Positions 6,562 through 12,685 of a DNA stretch of 19,214 nt are shown piece after piece. How positions within the stretch are numbered: the stretch's first letter is position 1; every line of letters begins with the position of its first letter. The stretch is taken from positions 1-19,214 of the forward strand of contig JABXIP010000324.1 in assembly GCA_013373005.1 (NCBI GenBank), read 5' to 3'. Both the position numbers and the translations under genes were made by a program. Below the pieces are notes generated by a model that made no database searches, was not told the origin of the DNA, and saw only the letters and a list, made by a program, of their open reading frames with translations. The DNA is from Cytophagia bacterium (GTDB lineage: Bacteria; Bacteroidota; Bacteroidia; Cytophagales; Cyclobacteriaceae).

Positions 6562-7164
6562 TTGGAAGTTAAAGCACAGAAATTGGCCAGTCTGGAGGAG
6601 CGGAAAGCAGCTCTCAAATCAATCTATACAGAGGATTTCTTTGGGAAAATGCATAAGTATGCAATTGTGAGGCTTTTGCAGGTATTTAAAATAAAGTATG
6701 ATTTGGAGCGCGGCTTTAGAGGAATTCTTATAGAGGATTTGATCTCAGAAACTGCTGAGTCTTTCCTCAAAGACAAAGGGCGTAATTGGAACATGACCGA
6801 TTTTCCAGATTTTAAGAAGCAATTTTTAAGTGCTTTGGACAGTCACTTATATAATAGTATCAAAAAAGAGCTGGGTAAGCATATTGATACTGAACTTTTT
6901 CCTGAAAATGATACCACAAAGGCTGCGGACGACTCTTCCTATAAGCAAGACCTCTCAATATTAACTGACATATTGATTGCTCTGGGGGCATCAGATGATG
7001 AACTTCTAATTTTCGAACCTTATTATATTCATAAGATGAAAAGGGAGGAAATTGCAACTTTGATGGACAAATCTGTGACAGAAGTCTCCAACATCAAGAA
7101 ACAGCTAGATAGAAAATTACCGATACTTAGAAGTGAATTTATAAGATTGAGTGATGAAAGATGA
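6562..7164 (+). CDS. Sigma-70-like regulatory protein (TTG start)
   Basis: This protein of about 200 residues resembles a small sigma-70 factor. Residues about 50-110 look like a region-2 helix bundle (I-E-D-L-I-S-E-T-A-E-S-F-L, then F-K-K-Q-F-L and N-S-I-K-K-E-L). The C-terminus has a region-4-like helix-turn-helix (M-K-R-E-E-I-A-T-L-M-D-K-S-V-T-E-V-S-N-I-K-K-Q-L). No ATG is available before the conserved part, so a TTG at 6562 is the best start; a TTG at 6583 is the alternative. The frame overlaps the next gene by 11 bp. It heads an operon facing away from the ubiquitin-like cassette and could direct transcription of that cassette or of its own operon. The sigma assignment is by pattern only. 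Confidence 0.6.
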   Translation: MEVKAQKLASLEERKAALKSIYTEDFFGKMHKYAIVRLLQVFKIKYDLERGFRGILIEDLISETAESFLKDKGRNWNMTDFPDFKKQFLSALDSHLYNSIKKELGKHIDTELFPENDTTKAADDSSYKQDLSILTDILIALGASDDELLIFEPYYIHKMKREEIATLMDKSVTEVSNIKKQLDRKLPILRSEFIRLSDER

Positions 7165-7561
7165 TATACTTAAAAAAATCGATGAAGCCATTTTATCGGC
7201 TTCATCAGAAGATGGTGAATCTATTTTAGATTCTACCTTGAAAGATGCAGGTTATGATCTTAACGAAATTGCCAGTATTTCATCAAAAGCCTATAAAAGA
7301 CAGGCCTTTCTAATGAGAGGGAAACTGAATTATGAAAAAGACCAAAATCTTTTAAAACAGGCCTCTGCAAAACTAAGGCAGGCACTTGATCAAAACTTGG
7401 ATAAACCAATTTCTTATCTTAGGAACCTCCTTTCTGAAAACGAACTTGCAGTTCAATATAGAAATCTAGACAAGCTTGGAGTTGAGGAAATTAAGGATAT
7501 CATCAAAGACCAAAATCTAATAGAAATCATGGAAATGTTGGATAATGGCGACCAATCGTAG
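7154..7561 (+). CDS. Small helical protein between sigma-like and ImmA/IrrE genes
   Basis: This 135-residue protein, starting at the ATG at 7154 (a GTG at 7151 just precedes it), is predicted by eye to be almost entirely helical and charged, with no signal peptide, membrane segment or cysteine. I do not recognise the family. It overlaps the sigma-like gene by 11 bp and the ImmA/IrrE gene by 17 bp, so all three are probably translated together. In comparable regulator and ImmA/IrrE pairs the protease acts on a partner regulator. This protein may be a repressor, an anti-sigma-like factor or an adaptor, but nothing in the sequence decides between them. Confidence 0.65.
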   Translation: MKDDILKKIDEAILSASSEDGESILDSTLKDAGYDLNEIASISSKAYKRQAFLMRGKLNYEKDQNLLKQASAKLRQALDQNLDKPISYLRNLLSENELAVQYRNLDKLGVEEIKDIIKDQNLIEIMEMLDNGDQS

Positions 7562-8348
7562 GGGCTCTGCAAGGGCAAAGAAATTGCTTGCTGACATTGG
7601 TTTTGACGAAGTCACAGACATAGATATGGAAATCTTAGTATCAGGTCTCGGTGCAACTTTGATTGAAGAACCTCTACTAAATGCAGATGGTAAAATTATT
7701 AGAGGAAATTCTAAAACTCTGATCAAAGTTAATTCTGTGATTCCCTATGAAGCTAAGAGAAGGTTTACAATAGCACATGAAATTGGTCACTATTTACTTC
7801 ATGACAAACTCGAAGTACACAATGAGAATTCCAATACTCTTAATTGGTTCAATGACATTGAGACAACGTTTCAGAGAGGTATTCAAGAGTTCGAAGCCAA
7901 CGATTTTGCCTCAGAACTATTGATGCCAGAAGTAGCATTTAGAAAGGAAATAGAAGGAAATTACTTCTCTCCAGATCTTTTTTCTCATCTCTCTGAACGT
8001 TTCGGAACAAGTATAACATCTACAGTTTATAGAATTCTGGATCTAAATATTCATCCGGTTTTGATTGTCTTTATACATGACGGGAAGGTTAGGTATTGGA
8101 AGAAATCTCCTGACTTATGGTGCAGAGTAAAAGATATTAATAAACTGCCTCCGCCTGATGACTCCGTAGCACGCGAATATATTGATGCGCATTATGAATT
8201 TGTTTATTCAGGTGACGAAAAGCAACAATCAATATATAGATCAACTTGGTTTGAATTGAATGAATATCAAGAAGACTCGGAGTTCTTTGAATATTGTATT
8301 CCTACGAAACAATACAAAACTATAATCAGTGTGATATGGGAAAACTAA
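7545..8348 (+). CDS. ImmA/IrrE-family metallopeptidase
   Basis: This 267-residue zinc peptidase of the ImmA/IrrE (COG2856) family has a helical N-terminal part, then R-R-F-T-I-A-H-E-I-G-H-Y-L-L-H with the zinc motif H78-E79-x-x-H82. The downstream third ligand E117 lies in E-F-E-A-N-D-F-A-S-E-L-L-M-P. Residues about 150-267 form an extra C-terminal region of unknown role. Family members cut regulators, for example the phage repressor ImmR or the radiation-response repressor DdrO, and so switch genes on. This gene overlaps the small helical protein gene by 17 bp and is the last gene of the operon that starts divergently from the ubiquitin-like cassette. A role in turning that cassette on is an inference from position. 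Confidence 0.88.
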   Translation: MATNRRGSARAKKLLADIGFDEVTDIDMEILVSGLGATLIEEPLLNADGKIIRGNSKTLIKVNSVIPYEAKRRFTIAHEIGHYLLHDKLEVHNENSNTLNWFNDIETTFQRGIQEFEANDFASELLMPEVAFRKEIEGNYFSPDLFSHLSERFGTSITSTVYRILDLNIHPVLIVFIHDGKVRYWKKSPDLWCRVKDINKLPPPDDSVAREYIDAHYEFVYSGDEKQQSIYRSTWFELNEYQEDSEFFEYCIPTKQYKTIISVIWEN

Positions 8349-8503
8349 TGTATTGACACTAGTTTATAGCTGATTTGTTAAAAAAGACAATCAGAATAAT
8401 TCTCTAGAAGTTATCTTAAAAGTTATCAAGTGTTGAGTACGTGAAAATAAAGGAAACTTAATTGAAGGACTAACAGCTATTAGAAGTATATGAGAATTAT
8501 AAT

Positions 8504-9862
8504 ATGACTGCAATGAGCGTACCAAATGAACTGAGTGACAAGTACTTTTTCCATTTTTCACACTTGGAAAATCTTGATTCAATTGTCAAGAACGGATTGT
8601 TATGTACAAATAGGAAAACTGAACTTGGAATCGATCATTTAAACGTTGCTTCCACTTCCATTCAAGCAAGAAGGAGCAGTATGGAAGTGACCTGTGGGCC
8701 AAAAGGCACTGTTCATGATTATGTGCCATTCTATTTGTGTTCTACAAACCCAATGTTTCTTTCCCTGGTTAATCAAAAGAATGTTGATCAGCCATTTGTC
8801 ATATTCTTTGCCATCTCCATCGATTATGTAAACCGAGATTCTGTTGTGTTTTCTGACGCTTCAGCAAATACATCCGCTCCACCAAATTTCTTCCATGATC
8901 CTGCTGATTTAGATCAACTCGACTGGGAGGCCATTGGAAACACGAAGTGGGGAAGAGGAACTGATGATGAACTTCACAGAAGGATGGCCGAGGTTTTAGT
9001 TCATGAGAAGGTTCCAATAGAGGATATAGAGTATATCGTTGTCTGGAATAACAACGTAAAGGATGAAGTTCAAAGAATATTTAATTCAAACAATGTCAAG
9101 TGTCCTCCAATTGAATTTACACCCTTCAAACGTGTTTACAGGTTTCACTTTACAAAATGGATGTTAGGACGCCCAGGTGAAACTCTGGTTACAGGCCCCT
9201 TCTTCCTAAAGAAAAAGTTTGAAGTGGCGATTGAGAACATTAAGAATAATCGCAAGAAAAATTCAAGAAAAACGGTATTTAAGTTTGAATCCGTGGAAGA
9301 AGCTCTTAATTCAATAGATGATGATTTTAGCGCAATAAGTGAGCTTGGAGACATATTCGAATTAGAAACACTAAATGCTGAACATTCTGAAAATGTCAGT
9401 GATCATACCAAGAGCGTAGTCAAAAACGTTGTCGAATCAGAATTCTATCAAGAATCAGATGAGGAAGCGCAACGAATTTTGAAATTATCGGCATATCTTC
9501 ATGATATAGGCAAAGGACCTAAATCAATGTGGAAAGATGGTAAGCAAAAGACTTATGTAGATCATCCAGCAGATGCTCCTGGAATGCTGGAGCGAATACT
9601 CTCAGAGGACATTCAAGAGATTTCTGATTATGAGATAAGAATGATTTGTTTATTGGTCACATACCATGACTTAATTGGTGAGATTATTGGCAAGAATAGA
9701 GATGTGCAACAGTTATACGATATACTTGAAAACGAAAAGGAGTTTGACATGCTTTCATGTTTAAATTATGCGGATGTACAAGCACTCAATTTCTTTTGGG
9801 TAATGCAGTATCGAAGCAAAATTGGAAGTATTAAAAGTGAATTCTTAGAACAACTTGACTGA
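8504..9862 (+). CDS. darT: DarT-type DNA ADP-ribosyltransferase toxin fused to an HD domain
   Basis: This is a 452-residue, two-domain protein. Residues about 10-225 match DarT (DUF4433): F-F-H-F-S-H-L-E-N-L near the start, H-D-Y-V-P-F-Y with P-M-F at 71-85, and the catalytic-Glu helix R-R-M-A-E-V-L-V-H with E163. DarT puts ADP-ribose from NAD on thymidine or guanosine in single-stranded DNA and blocks replication. After a charged linker, residues about 295-440 form an HD-type metal-dependent phosphohydrolase: H301, H333-D334 in L-H-D-I-G-K, H354, H388-D389 and D424. Classic DarT is only about 210 residues, so the HD part is an added domain. The antitoxin gene follows after 2 bp. An ATG three codons in (8513) is an equally good start. 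Confidence 0.88.
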   Translation: MTAMSVPNELSDKYFFHFSHLENLDSIVKNGLLCTNRKTELGIDHLNVASTSIQARRSSMEVTCGPKGTVHDYVPFYLCSTNPMFLSLVNQKNVDQPFVIFFAISIDYVNRDSVVFSDASANTSAPPNFFHDPADLDQLDWEAIGNTKWGRGTDDELHRRMAEVLVHEKVPIEDIEYIVVWNNNVKDEVQRIFNSNNVKCPPIEFTPFKRVYRFHFTKWMLGRPGETLVTGPFFLKKKFEVAIENIKNNRKKNSRKTVFKFESVEEALNSIDDDFSAISELGDIFELETLNAEHSENVSDHTKSVVKNVVESEFYQESDEEAQRILKLSAYLHDIGKGPKSMWKDGKQKTYVDHPADAPGMLERILSEDIQEISDYEIRMICLLVTYHDLIGEIIGKNRDVQQLYDILENEKEFDMLSCLNYADVQALNFFWVMQYRSKIGSIKSEFLEQLD

Positions 9863-9864
9863 TT

Positions 9865-11031
9865 ATGATTGAGTATGTAAAAGGTGACTTTTTTGACTTC
9901 AAAGCTGATATTCGAGTTAATACTGTGAATTGCGTGGGGGTTATGGGCGCAGGTGCTGCTTTGCAATTCAAGAAGAAATACCCCGCAATGTTCAAAGATT
10001 ACGCTCAAGCCTGTAAGCAGGGAAAAGTCAAAATCGGTGAACCTCATCTTTGGCAAGAAAACGAGATGTTCAAGAATGAGAGTGTAACGATCATTAACCT
10101 ACCTACCAAAAAGCATTGGAAAAACCCTTCTGAATATAGCTATGTTGAAGCAGGCCTGAAATGGCTCAAGAAATTCCTACTGGACAAGCCAAATTCTACA
10201 ATTACACTTCCAGCTTTAGGGTGTGGACACGGAGGTTTGGATTGGAACAAGGTACGACCATTGATCAAGGATTATTTGGTTGATTTAGATTCCACGATTT
10301 TAGTCTTTGAGCCAAAGTCCTCTACTGATTTTGATGGAAACAATGTCGATGACGACACTCTGCTTGAAAAAGGCATTTTACGTATTTGTCCGAATGACAA
10401 TAATTTCCCTAAGCGATTAAATAATAGGGCAGTTGATTGTATCTATCTCAAGTCGAAAAAATCAGTTTTTGAGGGGAAGCTGCTATCACTTATTGTCGAC
10501 TCAAAAGCAGACGAGCGGGAAAAAAGTGCGGTATTGAAGTGCATTGAAGTTTTTCCGCGAAATGGAATAACCTATTTCCTGGGTTATGGGAGTAGTTTTG
10601 AGGCCGATGTCGCAAAGGAATTACTAGCTAAAAAGGCAAATATTCTGTTGGCTTTGCCTTATGGGATCGGAGAACTTAAAGTAAGAAAAGACTTGAAAGA
10701 GTTTTGGGATGAGAACTTAGTTTCTCTGATCAGCCTGAATTCTTACAATAAAAAGTGGCAAATCAATCAGAGCATTGAAGCTCTTAAGCTACGTATAAGT
10801 CTATCTGATGCCTTGCTCATTACCAATTATAAGCTGCAATCAATAAGCAAGTTTGAGAGTGACTTTTTAAATTCATTTGGGTTCATTTTTTATATCAACT
10901 ACTGGAATGAAACAAAAGATTTTTACGCGAGAATCTCTGCTAAAAAAATTGGTCGAAAACGAGATACTCATCAGCCTAATATTCAACCTATCTTCAATTT
11001 ACTTGAGTCGAACGAATATGCTTCCGAATAA
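9865..11031 (+). CDS. darG: DarG-type macrodomain antitoxin with DprA/SMF-like C-terminal domain
   Basis: This 388-residue antitoxin is predicted to remove ADP-ribose from DNA. Residues 1-150 are a DarG/TARG1-like macrodomain: V-N-C-V-G-V-M-G-A-G at 21-30, a lysine in T-K-K-H-W (82/83) at the usual DarG catalytic position, and P-A-L-G-C-G-H-G-G-L-D-W at 116-127. Residues about 170-330 do not look like the usual DarG tail. They resemble a degenerate DprA/SMF Rossmann fold: F-P-K-R-L at 181-185, L-S-L-I-V-D-S-K at 207-214, L-G-Y-G-S-S-F-E-A-D-V-A around 239-250, and S-L-S-D-A-L-L-I-T-N around 312-321. This tail may bind DarT or its HD domain. The gene lies 2 bp after the toxin gene, the toxin-first order usual for DarTG. 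Confidence 0.87.
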   Translation: MIEYVKGDFFDFKADIRVNTVNCVGVMGAGAALQFKKKYPAMFKDYAQACKQGKVKIGEPHLWQENEMFKNESVTIINLPTKKHWKNPSEYSYVEAGLKWLKKFLLDKPNSTITLPALGCGHGGLDWNKVRPLIKDYLVDLDSTILVFEPKSSTDFDGNNVDDDTLLEKGILRICPNDNNFPKRLNNRAVDCIYLKSKKSVFEGKLLSLIVDSKADEREKSAVLKCIEVFPRNGITYFLGYGSSFEADVAKELLAKKANILLALPYGIGELKVRKDLKEFWDENLVSLISLNSYNKKWQINQSIEALKLRISLSDALLITNYKLQSISKFESDFLNSFGFIFYINYWNETKDFYARISAKKIGRKRDTHQPNIQPIFNLLESNEYASE

Positions 11032-11437
11032 CTTTGACTATTTTCTTCAGCAAGAAAACTGGTACGAGAGAAAGAAACAAGCACGATTATTCTCGCAAAT
11101 TGTAACCCTTTAGGTTTTATTAAGTGTCCTTTAAAAGGCGGGTGGGATGAAGGAATCGCGGGGATGCGTCTGCCTTGTGCGGCTGGCCGATTATTGTTCG
11201 TACCCGCAAGGCATGCCGCACAACCCCTCACGAATCTCGCAAGCTCGATTTCCTTATTGCTCATCAGAGCAAAGCGCGTAGGGAGGCACAATCGCGCTGG
11301 GCGGTGGGCCTGCGGGCTGAGGTTATTGTGCCTTGAATTCTTTGTTTACTTTCTGTTTCAAGACAGAAAGTGAAAGCCCAGCGGCTTGAGCCAATAATGT
11401 ACTTTCAATTACAATATTTTTTTAGCTTAGAAATAAG
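11032..11437. other. Non-coding stretch with GC-rich repeat
   Basis: No credible gene is present. The first about 100 bases are AT-rich and resemble the surrounding island. From about 11135 to 11400 the base composition jumps to GC-rich and the sequence is dense in inverted repeats (listed separately). The open frame at 11164-11373 appears to be an artefact of this composition. Confidence 0.6.
11135..11400. repeat. GC-rich palindromic repeat element, MITE-like
   Basis: A clearly GC-richer block sits inside AT-rich island DNA. It holds three inverted repeats: TTGTGCGGC (11175-11183) with GCCGCACAA (11215-11223); AGGCACAAT (11284-11292) with ATTGTGCCT (11325-11333); and ACTTTCTGT (11348-11356) with ACAGAAAGT (11363-11371, 6-base loop). 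It has no coding potential. The structure resembles dispersed non-autonomous repeats, but only one copy is present in this window and no target-site duplication was found. Confidence 0.5.
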
Positions 11438-12220
11438 ATGAGATTACAGAGAAGCAAGTTCCCATTTCTTTATGAGCGTGACTTTGATTGGCTTATAGCT
11501 GCAAATGGAACAGGAGAGGAGATACCTTTTACAAAAGAAGATATCAATGATGTCCTTCATGATAAGGACCTAATTAGAGATTACTTCTCAATAGTGCTTC
11601 TGGAGAAGCATCAAGACCTTTTTGATAAGATCGACATCAAAGAAATCCTACAGCATTGGATGCATTTTCAAAATGATCAAAGCTATTTGGTCATGAACAA
11701 TTATGCAGAATCTATTCTGATCGAATATGACTCTAAAAATGCCGAATTCTTTTTCCATGTATACAAAGAAGGTGCAGTGGTATGTATGTTTAGCGTCTCT
11801 GAAGAAGACCTAAAGCGAACAATGGGGTTTACAGGTGATTATTATTACTCCAAAATGCTATCTGAGCAACAATACTTTGATCTCAAACACAAAATCCTTC
11901 GGATATTTAAAATATCATATGCCATCAAACACTTTGCGCCAACGGAAGTAAAGATTGTCCATGATAAGAATCGTAGGGTTCAAATGGGTAAAGGAAAAGA
12001 CAATAAAGTCACTGCAGATACAGGCTTACTTGTCCATGTAAACATTATCGATTCCTCATACTTAACCACTATAATCCATGTTGATGCGACCAATGTTCGG
12101 GGTCATTTCAGATTACAGCCTTATGGCTCTAACAATATGGAAAGGAAGCTCATCTGGATCAATCCATATGAAAAAGGTGCATATAAAAGAACTGCAAAGA
12201 AATTAGATTCAGGTTCTTAA
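11438..12220 (+). CDS. Hypothetical protein with C-terminal RGHFR-type motif
   Basis: This 260-residue soluble protein has no signal peptide. The N-terminal half is mixed helical and acidic. The C-terminus (about residues 195-255) carries a conserved-looking block: T-G-L-L-V-H-V-N, then V-R-G-H-F-R-L-Q-P-Y-G, then R-K-L-I-W-I-N-P-Y and a basic tail. This block resembles the (R)GHWR...VWVxPxxRG-type C-terminal motif found in several uncharacterised phage and plasmid proteins; that resemblance is from memory. It stands alone between the GC-rich repeat and the right flank of the island. It could be an independent accessory gene or an addition to the DarTG locus. No function can be assigned. Confidence 0.7.
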   Translation: MRLQRSKFPFLYERDFDWLIAANGTGEEIPFTKEDINDVLHDKDLIRDYFSIVLLEKHQDLFDKIDIKEILQHWMHFQNDQSYLVMNNYAESILIEYDSKNAEFFFHVYKEGAVVCMFSVSEEDLKRTMGFTGDYYYSKMLSEQQYFDLKHKILRIFKISYAIKHFAPTEVKIVHDKNRRVQMGKGKDNKVTADTGLLVHVNIIDSSYLTTIIHVDATNVRGHFRLQPYGSNNMERKLIWINPYEKGAYKRTAKKLDSGS

Positions 12221-12503
12221 GGTTAGACAATGCGCTTGCTATCATGTGTTTTGACAGGCAAATTCCTAAGGCCTGAGAATTGAATATTTGAAGACAATCT
12301 ATACCACAGATCCTACACAGAAAAATAGAGCATTAGCTTTTGCACGGTAAGGCTGTGTATCCGTTACTGAGAGTTAGAAGTTAATTAGCTATGGAATAAG
12401 AGAACAAGCGGTTGGCAATGCTGGCCGTGTTTTGCTTAACATACGAACTGTCTAAAACTAGAGCTGAGCATTTTCATGTATAAAGATTGACCTAAGCGAT
12501 ACC

Positions 12504-12600
12504 GTAATTCCCTTAACATAAAACCTAACGTTATCGTACTGGTGTAGCGATAACTGGTTTTATATTAAATACTTCGCTCTGCTCGTATTACGGGAATTAC
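12504..12600. repeat. Nested bulged palindrome, attC- or MITE-like
   Basis: Three arms nest in order. GTAATTCCC (12504-12512) pairs with GGGAATTAC (12592-12600). TTAACATAAAACC (12513-12525) pairs with GGTTTTATATTAA (12556-12568) at 12 of 13 positions. GTTATCG (12530-12536) pairs with CGATAAC (12548-12554) around an 11-base loop. A 23-base one-sided bulge (12569-12591) separates the outer and middle arms on the right. Such bulged single-strand folds are seen in integron attC sites and in small mobile repeats, but the canonical attC core triplets are not clearly present. Confidence 0.55.
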
Positions 12601-12607
12601 TATATGA

Positions 12608-12619
12608 GTGTTATATAAT
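12608..12619 (+). repeat. GTGTTATATAAT motif (right copy)
   Basis: It is identical to 4415-4426 and in the same orientation. Both copies are preceded by CGTATT and ACGGG and followed within about 10 bases by TTATGTTA. A 12-mer alone could recur by chance in AT-rich DNA; the shared context makes a relationship more likely. Confidence 0.4.
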
Positions 12620-12649
12620 TTATATTATGTTAAATACATTGAGTTTAAA

Positions 12650-12673
12650 TAAGGGGAAGTCTCCTTCCCCTTA
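12650..12673 (-). terminator. Hairpin terminator of the TPR gene
   Basis: A perfect 10-bp stem (TAAGGGGAAG / CTTCCCCTTA) with a TCTC loop lies 12 bases after the TPR gene stop. Only a short weak T-tract follows on the minus strand. The plus side is also T-rich, so it may act in both directions. Confidence 0.7.
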
Positions 12674-12685
12674 TATTTCTATTTC

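Larger units (their letters stand above)
12221..12685. other. Non-coding right flank of the accessory island
   Basis: This 465-bp stretch has no credible gene; the longest ATG frame I followed at its start stops after 17 codons. It contains a large nested inverted repeat (12504-12600), the right copy of the GTGTTATATAAT motif (12608-12619) and a strong hairpin (12650-12673) beside the end of the minus-strand TPR gene. The part at 12230-12490 shows nothing I can name and may be decayed accessory DNA. Confidence 0.6.

Noticed and set aside
8370..8394. Imperfect stem-loop after the ImmA/IrrE gene (CTGATTTGT / ACAATCAG)
   Set aside because: It has a bulge, and the run of bases after it is not T-rich enough for a terminator call.
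11164..11373. A 69-codon open frame in the GC-rich repeat
   Set aside because: It lies wholly inside the palindromic repeat block, has a composition unlike the neighbours and no motif. It is open only because of the high GC.
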